From the NCBI RefSeq assembly GCF_036324505.1, contig NC_086360.1, forward strand, positions 19,088,261 to 19,152,260: a DNA stretch of 64,000 nucleotides, written 5' to 3'. Of this stretch, positions 1-13,017 are shown one piece after another; position 1 is the stretch's first letter, and each line of letters begins with the position of its first letter. The translations under genes and the position numbers were made by a program. The notes below the pieces were generated by a model. It made no database searches. It was not told the origin of the DNA and worked only from the letters and a program-made list of their open reading frames with translations. Source of the stretch: Eleginops maclovinus (lineage: Eukaryota > Chordata > Actinopteri > Perciformes > Eleginopidae).

Positions 1-1555
1 GTCCAAGACAATGTCCCATTTTGCTCCCAGCTTGCTTTATGCAGTGACAGGACTGGAAGCAATTTGGAGCAAGAATGGAGGAACAGTCGAGGAGATGATA
101 AATGACTCTATTGTTGGATTTTGTGACTGTATCTGATACCAGTGCACATGTTCCTTTGAGTAATCAAGCTATAGCATGGCAAAGGAATCTGTGTTTCCCG
201 GACACTGGTGGCGGGCCAGATTGTCTGGTCCTGATAATAGTATTGGGAGTGATGGCAGCAGCGGCTAATCTACACAGAGAAGGGGTCAGGACCCACCTAT
301 CTGGCCTGAGTGGAAAATAACAGCCCACTTAAATCTGTGATTGCAGTATGGAAACCAACACTACTGTCTTTGTTTACGAAGTGCTTTGCTGGTTTTGAGG
401 CGCTATTTCACACTGAAATATATTCCCTGAGCTTTTGATGTGTGGCCTGAGGCGGCCCGAGGTCTGTTTATATTCCTTAACTTGTCAACACTTCAAAACA
501 GGCACTTGTATTTGTAGTTACGATGTTTAAGGGAAGTTTCCAAAAGATTTACTTCATTCTTCATGTCAAAGTCTTCAACAATAGATGTAGAAGCATAGCA
601 TTAAAAATTGCAGTCCATAAAACAGCTGTCTTAAGTACAAGAGAAGCCCAAGCCAAAGGCATGCCATTGCACTCTTTTGTGGTAAGGGTGTTCCACAAAA
701 GCATGCAAACTATGCGTCCACATTTTTTTACTGCACCTGCATATTGTGCTTATGAGTACACAGTTTACAGAGTATGATAAGCAACATTGGTTGACTCTGT
801 TTGCCTCATGCCTCAACAACATTAAGAAAAGCCTCTGTTGTTGTTCTCTTCAAAGGAGAGAAAGGAGCAGTGCTGCAGACAACAAAATGCTCTATTAGGC
901 AGGAAACACACGCCTAAATGTAGATGGGCATTGAGATGATGGGTGTTGCTGCTGTAGGAATGCTGCTCTGAATGCGGCCTGTACTAGTAGTCTTCATATG
1001 CAATACAGCAACTTGTTTTGTCTTTAAATGATATAGTTGATCCTGTCTGCTTTTTTTTTTTTAACATTCACTCTCATCCTAATGTAATTTTAAAAGTACA
1101 ACTCATATTTGTGTTTTTTGTTTTAACCCAAATGTTGAATTATCTATGAAAAAACGTCACCACTTATGTTGTTATTTTAACCTTTAACTATTTCCAAGTC
1201 CTTCAGGTGCCTTAATATAAAAATTAATTGACTGGTTTTGGCCTATATCAATTATTTACTAACTGCTTACGCTCCCTTTGTTTAAATGAGTTTTTATTCC
1301 TCTTAGCTTACTATTCAAATCATGTATTGATTATGTTTAGCTAACAATTTAAATCATGTGTTTAATACTTTAGGAGAACTACTTTAACATGTTGTCTCAT
1401 CCAATCTTTAGGAACATATGGCTTTCATGTGTTTAATCTTATTTGCAAAGGGTCAGTAGGAGTTGTCTGTGTAGTCAGCCTGTTGTAGCTTCTTGTTTTT
1501 ATTGTAGAAACACTTTTTCCAAAGATAAAATACTAAAGCACTACATTATTTAATC

Positions 1556-1581
1556 AAATCATAATATATATATTATGATTT
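1556..1581. repeat. 26-base perfect AT palindrome
   Basis: AAATCATAATATA followed by its exact reverse complement. Short and AT-only in its core, so it may be chance. Confidence 0.6.
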
Positions 1582-2997
1582 CCAATCAGCTGAGCTACTC
1601 CACTGTCTTTCCACAACCCCCCTGGCAGCAGCAGGAGTCTCCCCCGGGGTAAAAGTAGCTCTGGTTGGGAATCACTGCTCCAGCAGACAAGAAATAAACT
1701 GGGCTGACTTTCACTTGGAAGCAGGAATGCGTGTGTGCCGATTAAGCGTTGTTTAACCCTGAGGAATCAGTCTTTCTTGTCTGAATGCAGCAAGAGCCTG
1801 GAAGCAGGTCAGTAGAGGTCAGAGAGGACAGCCAGAGCTTCTTATGTGAGTCGGACACTTTTGAGGACCACTGCAAGGGGCACTGAGTCAGTACATTGAT
1901 ATTCAAGGATTTGACCCGCTGACAACAGGGATGTCACCAGGGTTGAGACAGCCATGCCTCTCCGTATTGTGCTGGGCCGAAAAGCCAGGGGGTCCCCCGG
2001 CTCCACGCCCCCCTCTGCACGGTTGTCATGGTGAGCAAATCAGTCCGGCAGCACTATGTCACACTCATGTGGGCTCATTCTCTCTTTCTTCCTCTCTTTC
2101 TTTTCTTTCTCTGACTTTCTATCGTGCTGCTTCACCGAGGGGGCAGCCAAAGAGCGCTTTCTGTCCACTGACAATGCCTGGTGTGTCATGGACATCCCCA
2201 TACATATACAGTGTAAAGAAGAGTCGGCTCTGAAAATCCTAAGACTTCTCTTCCGAAAACACATGGCAACAGATATGTTTCCCCTCTGTCTTGGGATCTG
2301 AAAAAGGGTTTTATATCCAAGAAAATGTCTGGTCAGGTGGTGAATGCACTGTAGTCTACCAAGTCCAAGTAACTGCCAATCATATTTCAAACCACAGCTG
2401 GAGGACTGTTTCCCCAACAGAGCTGGTGTCATGTACATTATTACTCAGAGCTACTATTGTATCCGTCTTCTTTAATAGTAATGGACCACATTCAAATGAA
2501 GTAAAGCTCACAGATAAGAGCAACAATCAATCAACAGACATTCATTTGATTCCCTCCCAGAGCATACGTTTTTCATAACCTTAATGTGTCTCCTAATGGG
2601 AAACAATTGACTGATGTCTGGCGCTGTGGGGTCTTGTTGTCACACAAATATGTTCCTAGAGCCAATGTCAAGGAGATTAGGCTGAAGGGAAAATTGCAGC
2701 TGTATTTAACAGTAGAGCTGGCGAGTGGTTGCTCTCAGGTGATGGGGCATGTCTGTGCTTCACCCTTTCTGAACCTGACGGCTGCTGCATTTGGCACTGT
2801 AATTACAGAGGTTCGGCATAAATCACTGAGGTTGGAGAGAGGGGGAGAGAGGCAGACAAAGTAAAGAGAGAATAGCCTCAGGTCCAGAGGAGGCCTTAAC
2901 ACTCAGAAACATACTGTTCCCTCATAAACGCTCTCCCCCTCAGTCCCTTCTTTTACTTTGGTTTTTCTTTTTTTCTTTCACTCAATGCTCCCACACA

Positions 2998-3033
2998 GCC
3001 AAACACACAGCCAAACACACAGCCAAACACACA
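2998..3033 (+). repeat. 12-base minisatellite, three copies
   Basis: The unit AGCCAAACACAC is repeated three times in tandem with no spacers. Confidence 0.8.
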
Positions 3034-3454
3034 CTTGCAGTTTGTCTCTCAGGATTCACATCCTTCCTGTGGCCGTGGTTCGGACTATAGTGAAGTCCTC
3101 TACTGTGGGTTTGTGGGTTTCTGATTACAACACACTCCTTTATCCTGTACACATTCAAACAGTTTGCGCCAGACCACAGGAAATAATGGTTGTGACTGCT
3201 GATGTGGATCAATGCCAGTCTTCTTGTTTTGATCTACATCTTAAGGGAAATTTTAGATTCTCTACAAAATGCGTCACAACCAGCGTCATTGCATGGAGCG
3301 GTTCGTTTTATTTGAGCAATAATCTCCTCTCAAGCAGATGCCTTGAACGTGGTATTCAGTTTAACACTGCAGTTAGTGTGTTTTTCTAGTCAATTCTATT
3401 ATAAAATCTTTCCTTTGTAATGCAGCTCCTTCCTCTGGCTTATATGAATGATCC

Positions 3455-3529
3455 TGCATTCGTACAAAAAAAGTGCATCAGTAATGTTTTAACCAAACAT
3501 TACTGATGCACCTTTGTTGTACGAATGCA
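3455..3529. repeat. near-perfect 75-base hairpin
   Basis: Two 35-base arms (3455-3489 and 3495-3529) are reverse complements with two mismatches, around a 5-base loop TAACC. It may be a small palindromic MITE or a small-RNA precursor. No duplication of flanking sequence is clear. Confidence 0.8.
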
Positions 3530-4923
3530 TGTACAAATGTTGTGCAATTTTGTCTTGATTTTGTGGCTGGACATCAAAACCACTAGGTCCAAACCACATC
3601 GGTTCTTATCATTATCTTCGCCAGGCCTCCTCTTGACCTGCGTATAGGGGCTGCAAGTGAAAATCAACTGCTTCTATAGTAAAAGGCCTCTGGCTGTTAA
3701 CATCCATAGAAAGGTTTCCTGTCATCTTGAACCAGGGCATCTGCCAAACAAATGTCATAACATATGTGTTTTGATGAATTAAGGTTAAGGTGTAGTTATT
3801 TATTTATTAACATTGAAAGTAACATAAATGTATTGTGTATAATGTTCTTAGGGTATGTCAAATGTGATCATTAGCCAATCTGGTTTCAGACCGAGGGTGA
3901 AAAGAGAATCTGTAGCACAGGCAGTATTAGAAAAATAAATCACTGTTTGAACATTAAAGCATGTAACCCTGTCACAGTAGAAGCACAAAATACAAATATG
4001 GACCTGAATACGAGCATAATATGTCGTCTGAGCCAGGTTTCTATCCTTTACTTGCACAAAGTATTTTCCCCTGCCTCTCTGGCTCATTCGTAGGTTGTTT
4101 GTCATGTCACTTTTAATACTTGATGACAAAAAACTTTAGCAACAGTTTTAGGGACTTTCATCATCATGGTAACAATAGCAACAATGTGGATACGAGTGTG
4201 GTCATTGTTATAAGAAACCCACAATGTCTTCTTATATTGGGCAGAATAAAACAGTAGTCTCATGTGTTAAAGTGTAACATTTTGTTGAGCCAAGCATCCA
4301 TAACCAACTCGCTTTGGATATTATTGATCTATAATAGTACCACTACTTAAACTTCATGGCTGTTTTAGAGCACTTGAACCTCAAAATCATTGTCTTTTTA
4401 CACAATCAAAGCCAAAAAGATCCTTAACCAAGGAAAAAAACTTCATACATATAAATGTTTCTCACATTATAAAAAAAATTGCTTTCATTCATGAAGAACA
4501 CCACTGGTGTATAATCCTCATTGTACTCACAATGGAAAAGACCTCCACTGAATACATCCAATGAAAGCACCAAAAACGCTTGATCAGCCAAATACACTGC
4601 ATTAAAAAATTATGTCTAGAGGAAGTCTTTGATCTTGATCGTATCGCTTTCCCTAGGGGGTTAGTATTCTCAAGATCTTAAACTAAAATGAAAGGAAATC
4701 TAAATGTGATAGTGTATTAGAAGCAAGTGTAGCTCACAAACAATTACTGCACCATTTAAGAGAAGGACTACTAACAACAATCGGACCATTAAATACAGCA
4801 TGGGCCGTTGTGTTTGTAATATTTTAATTTGCCAGACATTAGATCTGAATATTTATCAACAACAACAACCATTAACTAAATATAATCAGTTATTAAAGGA
4901 AATGACATCATCAGATGTCATTT

Positions 4924-5060
4924 CCCCGGGCGCTGCACGATAGCTGCCCACTGCTCCTAGTACTAGGATGGGTTAAATGCAGAGGACTAATTTCACTGTG
5001 TGTGCTCTGCTGTGTGCATGCATGTGACAAATAAAGAGGGTTTCATCCTCCGATTCTATC
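4924..5060 (+). repeat. 3' tail of a SINE/LINE-like retroelement
   Basis: GCTGCCCACTGCTCCTAG, GATGGGTTAAATGCAGAGGA and TGTGACAAATAAAGAGG in this order match the 3' tails of common fish non-LTR elements (recognised from memory). The upstream part is not recognisable. Confidence 0.5.
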
Positions 5061-5932
5061 TAGATGAACTGAGAGTTGTAGAATATAAGATTTGCAGTCA
5101 GCTGTGAATTTCCTCTTCTCTCTATCATGAAATCATTCATTACTTTTCTGTTTTACAATCAATATCTATAGACTTTCACTACAAATTCCACAGAGTCAAA
5201 GTCAAATTATCCTTAGAGCTGTGAAATAGAGTGAAATGGGGAGTCTGCTGCTGAATGAGGACATATGGAAATGAACATATCTCCACAGCGGCTTCAATAT
5301 GCTCCATAAATATATGCCAAGTTGTGGGCACGGCACTCAAGGTCAATGCTTTCTACGTAAAGATGATGTTGCTTAGAAGACAATCAACACTTCTCATTGC
5401 GTCTGGAGCTAAAGACCATAATGGGACTTTGACTGATCCATAAAATCATTACAGAAAAGCTTTTAACAGGTTCCAAGGACCATGGCTTACTTTTTGAATA
5501 AAATATAAACAAGGGAAAATATCAAAGCCATTAATCTTTCATTAAGCTTGCCGGATAAAAAAGAATCGCTTAAAGTATCATTCGTTACCATCACTGCAAG
5601 TGCAAAGCCCCCTGCTAACATCAAAGGCTTCTCAAAGAAACAGAGCGGGAGAGAGTCAGTTAGCAGAATTTGGCTGAGAACCAGCTTGTGGCTGGGTTTT
5701 AATTTCGACAGACTCATAATGGCACTGAGGAGGAAATGGGGAGCCAGTCTATAAAGGTTTTTGTGGCATCAGGGCCTTTTTGAGCAAACACTCGCATAAA
5801 CAATGTGCCGCTGTTATTAAAAAAGCTGCGGTTCCTAACTGGATGTTGACAAAGGTTGAGGGCTCATCCTCATCTCGCAAGTCTTTGTGTCATTGAAAGA
5901 TCAGAGGCTTTTCTTGGACTAACAATGGGAAG

Positions 5933-6062
<130 letters not shown>

Positions 6063-8736
6063 AACACACATACTTGGGCAGCAGGAGGAGGGGTGGATGG
6101 CATGTTTGTCAGGGCGATGTAACAGCAATCTTTAGGAACAGACATCTGCTGCTTTAAATGTTTGGGTGGGGGATCTTTGCACTACAACTATTTTGCAACT
6201 CTTCAATGGAGAATCATAAAATAAATTAAATGAATTAGCAACACTTTTGCTAATGAAGTCTTTAATTAAAGGATTCTCCCACTGTTTCTGCATAACTTTA
6301 GTGGTCCATGACACAATCAACTTTTATGTGCTTCAGAAGTAGCTTTTGAAGTGATGCTCCATCTAGCTCTATTGCCATCATTTGGAAAGCTCAAACACAG
6401 CGTGGTAGTAATGCCAAGTAGGTCAATAAAATACAGTGAATTAGGTTTCAGTATAGCTTTGCACTGCTGCTATTCCCTAAAAACTGATTTACCAGGAAAT
6501 GAAATAAATCTTTCCTAATGTATTTCCCTGACCTGCATCCCGGTTGAAAGACAGTGACACATTCATTTCTGTCTGCTGCACACTAAGCGAAAAGAAGCCT
6601 TCGATTGACTTCAGAGGCCCAGTACATTACATGAGTTAGTCATGGCTCATACTGAATTAAACATGGGAAGAAGAGTTTCTTTTTATCTACAGCCAAAGAA
6701 CTAAATCTGACCACTGCAACTGATACTCGCCCACTTCAAATCCTGCCTTGATAGTGAATGCGTAGGAGCTTCAAATGTATCCGTTTGTCCTCATTTTTTA
6801 ATGGGTTTTAGCCACAAACACTGGTTGGTGTTTGCAGCTGAAAACAACCTTATACAAAGCACTTTCTTTTATTCCGCCTTGCTCCCTTCTGTGCAAGTCA
6901 TGCGAGTCATAGGGAAGTTTAGGTTACTCTTTCATATCTGTATTTATCCCTGCACAGGTAGATTTAATCAACCAACAGTAATAATAATTGCACTGTAATA
7001 ATAATTACAGTGGACATGAATAGAGAGGCTTGTGTGATCTCTCACTGTTCTTTGGAGTTGGCTGATAGTTAGATAACGCTCTGTTCAGCTCAAAGATGTC
7101 ACAGACTGGTGTTTAGGTTGTGTTGGACTCATCTTTGCTGGTGTGGAATTGTGATATTTTTGGACAAGCAAGGATGAAAGCCCGGGGTCCTGTGGCTAAT
7201 GAGATACCGAGGCAGTGGGAATGATGGTTTTAATTACTGCCCAGGACTGGTCTAAAGGGGGTGTTTGCTGAAGAGCATGCTGAGTGTCCTAGGTTGGGAG
7301 TTCAGACTGATGCCAGTCATGCTGTGCCTGGTTGCCTTTGATGCTCACTCCCCTCTGCTTTATTCCCACATTGTGCTTATTAGATTCTTTGCCGCTGATG
7401 CTTCACTGCACCTTTGTTCAAACCAATGCTTCGGACAAAGAGAAGCATAACCACAGAGATTTCAACTTCAAAACCCCAAGAAAGTTTCAGTGATGCAGAA
7501 GGCAACTTAATCTTTTGTGGAAATTAAATCTGCAGGGCTCCCATTGTGCCGAGGCTCTCTGGCACAGAGGAGATGAATTGTGAGTTTGCTTGGCGGAGAC
7601 TGTGTGATATTTATTGTTGAAGAATCAAAATGCACGAGTCCAAGGGTATCCAACCATTTATGAAAACTTAAATCAGTACTAAAAATAGGAATTGCTTGTG
7701 AATCAATGAAACTGAGTCCTCACCGCTGTCTGCTCACATTTCAGGGGGAGACGACTACAGTAGATGCAGAAGATGCAGAGGCAGGCAGTGATTCCTCCAT
7801 ATCCTTTGCTGCTCTCAGCAGGAGGGTGTTGCTACGTGTCTGCTTTCTGTTCCCCTGCAGCCCAGCTGTGGACCAACCCTTGTTGACTTTTCAGGGATCA
7901 CATGGCATTCTCACTGTGGCTGGCTCCAAGGGGGTTCTGCTGTGGTCAGCACTGCCTCCTCATCCTTCTTATTCTACAGTCTTTACCCCCTGCCTCTCCA
8001 AGCTAGGCTAGTGTTTGATCACACCGTGCATATTCACAAAAACAACATTTGAAAAAAATGAATGCAACAGTCAATAACTTCCTATCAAAGTGACAGCCAA
8101 TTGACATTTGTTTTACTTTCTACCTTTTCTTTATTCAGTAGACATGCCTATGCCTATTGAATTAAATCCTTCTGGTTTCCTGTATGTGTGTGCACAAATA
8201 ATCTTCAAACAAGTCAAGGCCAGTCGGGGGTTTTTGTTATCAAATGAACAGGAAACTATATTTGTCAAATAAAAGGAACCTGAATGGGATATGTCCTTGG
8301 CACTCAGGCTTGCAGGAAATATAGATAAGGGGTTGAACAATTTATGAAAAGAAATGCTCTCTATTTGGAAAGCTGTCATGAGGGTAATGTGTGAACCGGG
8401 TTAATAGCCAAATGTTTGATTTCTTGAATGAAAAAGAAAAATAACTGCCAACAAATATTATTATTCCCTGAAACCATTACTATTATCTCATAACACGGCA
8501 AGGTAATTAAGATTTAAATCAATAAATTCATTCGAAAGAAACTCAACATCCATTTATACAACGTTTGTTTTTTAACTACATCTTCCTTACTGTGTGCAGT
8601 TTATTTTGCTGACATGGAGATCAGCTTTCATCTAATATCAAAGCTGTTGGCTGGATCAGACGGGTTCACTTAAAACTGTTTCCTTTTTTACATTATTTTA
8701 GATTTCAAAGGTACAGTATGATTCAATTAAATCAGA

Positions 8737-8960
8737 ATCACAATTCCTTTATCTGTCCAGCAACGGGGAACTGTACAATAATACAGCAGATAAGGTGAAG
8801 TGAATAGATTTACAAGTACGCACACATCATTAACAATAAGAGAACACAATAAGTAAAAAAAACTAAAACAAAATAATAGATAAAACAATCAGAGAAAGAT
8901 CAACAGTAGCCAGTTTTTATCACTTTGCATCAGTGGATGTGGGGTTTGAGGCATTTGAAT
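8737..8960 (-). repeat. possible retroelement fragment
   Basis: AATCAGAATCACAATTCCTT followed by TATCTGTCCAGCAACGGGGA resembles the edge of a dispersed fish retroelement, continuing into an A-rich stretch. The boundaries are soft and the assignment comes from memory only. Confidence 0.35.
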
Positions 8961-9142
8961 GATTAAATGTTATCAAATGGTATGGTGTAAGTGTTACTTC
9001 ACACATTAGATGACACCATTGTACAACATGTCTGGTTATTAATTTTTTGCATTTATTTGGCAGATACAGTACAATTAAAAGCTTATTATTTTTTTAGGCC
9101 AAACAAACATTTCCATCTCCAAATGCAGGACGAATGTAGATG

Positions 9143-9560
9143 CAGTGGTGGTTTGTTATTAAGTAAATTTGGTATTGTACTTAAGTAGCATTTCGACATG
9201 ATTTTACTTGAGAAATCCCATATTATGCTACTTTATATTTATACCACAGCACATTCAGAGGCAAATATTGTACTTTTCCCTCCACTACATTTTTTTAACA
9301 CAGTTTTTCATACTTTTTATAAATAAAAACACTTGCTTGTACTGCTAATATACCCAGTATTTCACAAAATATCTCGAATCTGCTTCATATTGACTAGCTT
9401 TACCCTTAAAAGTATTTGCTGGTGTCAACAATAGGATTACATGATATTCATTAATGATATGATCCTGTGAAAAGAGTCACTCTGCATAACTTCTTTTTTA
9501 ATAAATTAATACATTTATCTGGTAATAATTCGTCACTCCTGAGTACTTCTTCCACCACTG
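9143..9560 (+). mobile_element. TIR-bounded dispersed fish repeat
   Basis: Left end CAGTGGTGG and right end CCACCACTG form short inverted repeats. Internal TACTTTTCCCTCCACTACAT and terminal GAGTACTTCTTCCACCACTG are familiar from many teleost genomes (recognised from memory). No clear target duplication is seen. Confidence 0.65.
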
Positions 9561-12264
9561 GCTAGTATATGTTTTGGGAAAACCATGTCTTACAGCATTC
9601 TTCATTCAGAATCTGCCTGGAAATGATCTTCTCTTTATGAAGGAGTTCTGCCTTTATTTTTGTGAACCTAAGTGATTGTGTTAATACCAACTATGCACCA
9701 ATGTTAACAAAGCCTGAATCCAATGTGTGTCTAGTATAAGTACAACACCAGTTTGCTCCAGATTTAAAATGTTTACTAGATTTGATGTCTTATTCTGTGT
9801 AGGTTTAGAAACCTATGGTGCAAGTGCGTGCATGTGTTTGTGTGTGATGCAGAGCCTGAGTCGTTTTCAGGGGCAGCACTCTGATGCAGAGCAGATTAGG
9901 TTCCACGGCAGGCAAGCGAATAATCTAATTTCCGTAACCCGCTTACTGATATCATGGCACGGTAGATCCTCATTATTCAGAATCCCCTCTTGTTCTGGTT
10001 TTGCAATCAAAATGCAAGCTTAATGGGACTGATGTGATTTATGTAGAACGAAAGCTTTGATCTTGTTTTGTTTTAAACATTTGTCACAAGAAGTTAAATG
10101 CTATGAATATCATACTGTAGCCTATCGATACTTTTTCAGACACATGTTCACACAGGGATGGTGATGATGACATCCTTGGTTGTGATGAGAATAATGCAAA
10201 AATGAAGGTATTTTGTGAAAGTGCCGTCAGTTTGATGTTCTAACTATGTTGCATATTTCCTTTCATCAGCTTCGGGCCCCAGTAGGTTATCTCACAGAGC
10301 ATGATTAGCGTTAGCGTGGAATCCACACCGCTGGGGGCTGCGGGGCGAGCTTGAAGCCTGAAGCGCATTCATCAACGTCCCTGGCAGGGTGCACCTTCCT
10401 CAGCCACCCACTGCTCAGCTTGCAGCCCACTCCCCAGCCACATTTTCATCTTTTTATTTTCACTATAGTTCAGTGGCCTTTGTTGTTTTTTAAGAGATAG
10501 TGTGTTTATTATTTTTGTGTTTTATCAAAACTATCAAAGTTGTAGGGCATTTTATGTCAGGTTTATACTGTTCAGGATTTGACAAAAAGATGTGTTTAAC
10601 TTGTATGCTCATAGACACATACAACCTATTAGATTAATGTGTTTTATTCGGCTCTCCTTGTGACTTTGTCCTTCGTACCCCACAATAATGCTTGATGACA
10701 CTACTCTCTTGAATCTGTCATCACTCTTACATCTCAGACATTGTGGATATCTTCTTGAGATATAACTTTACTGAGAAATGTGGAGAAAAGAGGTTTGCAA
10801 AATAATAATTCCTTTCAAAATAAGATTATAGGAGGATCTTAATGATTTTGTTAAAGCATTCTTAGCACGTACATTTCTAAATCCTTCAATTTTCATCACG
10901 AACACAAGTTAAATTAGACAGAAAAGTGAAATAAAGAATCCATACATAATTCCCAAGTCTTATAGAAAGCCTTTCAATAATCAAGTCTTAATTAATCTAA
11001 GACATAATCATAAAATTGTTTCAATTTTGTATTCAATCAGTTCAATCAATATGTTTAAGAATAATCATGGTCTACTGTATTTTGATTCCTATCATTAGCC
11101 TGAATACATTTAGGCCCTACTAAAAGGCCTGCATAATATTTAGTCAAATAAAATAGGATATGATCACATAGGCCTTTATTTGTAAAAACGGTATTGCTCA
11201 AATAAGTGAATAGATGTACATACACTAGACACACATCAACTAATCCATAAGAACAATCTGTGATGGATACTTGCACACAATCATGACAATTGTTAGCAGT
11301 GTCAGATGAGTTATTCAAAGCTTCTACTTTTAAAGCTGACACAGATTGTTGAAATAGTTCATTTAGCGTTAGTTTAGTTAGTTTATTAAGATGTAGAAAG
11401 GTTTTATCAACACACAGAGGAACTTTAAATCCTTTAATTTTTGAGAAAAGCTGTTTATAACAAATTAAAATCTGAAAAGTAAATTAAGCTGTCATAGTAA
11501 AAAGTACCGTAGCAGAGGTAGAGATGAATTGAATGGAAAACCCACGGTGAAGATAAAAGGCTTGAATGTGTACTTAAATAAAGCACTCGTGTAAATGTGG
11601 GCTACTTAGTTACATTTCATTTTCAGTTTTAATGTTCAAAAACTGAAGATCATGGCATTATAAGTGTATACAAAGAGTCACAATTGTCACTAATATTGAG
11701 GTTTACACATAACTTAAGCAAAAAAAATGGTCAGTTTCATGCTGATTTATAAGTACAACAGTAAGTGAAAGAAAGCTTAATTATGAGACTCAACGAAGTA
11801 AGTGTTGGTTAGTATAGATTCTCTATATTTACTGTGTGGGCTCTACTGACATCCAGTGGTCACAATTGAGATAGCACTTTAACTAAATGCACACACAACA
11901 TCACACGATTAAACAGATCAGTGCGCTTAGAAAAGTAGTCCATAGGAACATTTTTTTATTAATTATATCAGTAACCCTTATTTTATTTATTTTGAACACA
12001 ACATGACATTAATAGGTATGTATACCGTATGTTAAATGAATAAGAGTTTATAAATCATTAAATAACTTTGCAAGCGTATTAATCTTCGCAGTAAAGAGGC
12101 CTATAAGTACATCGGTCCTCATTCTAGAAGCACTTGTGGTCAAGTTCTTTCATCAAGTGGTTCGTGTCAAGAAACTTTTTTTCAAAAGTGAGTAAATGAA
12201 AACGATAACATCGTATGGTGATATTGACATTACATTTTATGCGAGGGAATAACGAATTTATTTG

Positions 12265-12856
12265 TCGCTAGCCTTTGTAAGCATACTAATATTAGCTACG
12301 CTGCCAGGCTACCTGGTTTAGCAAGTGGGCATGTGCTGATCATTTATTTGCAGGCGCCATCATGACTGCAAAATGTGACACGTGTTCCTTCTGACTATTT
12401 GCTCAATCAATTATATTTCATACGTTTTTTTTAAAAGAAAAAACAAAACACGTTCTTAGATGGTATGAGGATAGACGACTCTGATGTGAGTCACCATCAG
12501 CATTGTCAGAACATTATATTTTTATACAAATGTCCTTAATTGTTCTGAGGTAGGCTTTGTTAGCATGCTAATATTAGCTACGTTGCTAAGCTAGCCGGTT
12601 TAGCAGCAGGTTAGTCCTTATGGTTTATTACCACGTGCCATCTTGTTTTTTTTTTTAACATTTTGCATAATATATTTAAAGCTGTACTATGTCATACGTT
12701 TTTGACCGAAAGTGATCTGAGTATGAAATGTTAGGATTTGCTGGCACGCTAATATTAGCTACATTGCTAAGCTAGCTGGTTTAGCACTGGGCAGCCCCTT
12801 GCGTCACTTGGCGCTAAAATAAAATAGGAGGTGCCAGCTTGTCTGCAAATTGAGAA
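12265..12856 (+). repeat. three diverged tandem units upstream of piwil1
   Basis: Units start near 12265, 12549 and 12730. Each contains a version of GCTAATATTAGCTACGTTGC, then CTAGCTGGTTTAGCA, then a GTGCCA-like block. Units 1 and 3 also share TGCAAAATGTGA / TGCAAATTGAGA. Spacing is uneven (about 284 and 181 bases). The array lies in the presumed promoter or first intron of piwil1. Confidence 0.65.
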
Positions 12857-12887
12857 GATGTTACTGAAGACATTTTAAATTAGATTT

Positions 12888-12938
12888 GTTTATATATATA
12901 TTTATATAAATATATATATATTATATGTGTGTGTGTAT
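12888..12938. repeat. (AT)n/(GT)n simple repeat
   Basis: TATATATATTTATATAAATA followed by further AT and a short GT run, upstream of the hAT element in the piwil1 5' region. Confidence 0.85.
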
Positions 12939-13017
12939 TTTAAGTTTCTTTTCTGAAAATCTGTGAGGTAATAATACATATATATCTTACTTTTTTAGAT
13001 ATAAATTGATGCTAAAG

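Noticed and set aside
2998..3033. Short direct repeats as a CRISPR-like array
   Set aside because: The 12-base units are contiguous without spacers, and the genome is vertebrate.
12130..12187. First, non-coding exon of piwil1 ending at AAAA|gtgagt
   Set aside because: The donor is reasonable but there is no promoter signal or transcript evidence; several other positions would fit as well.
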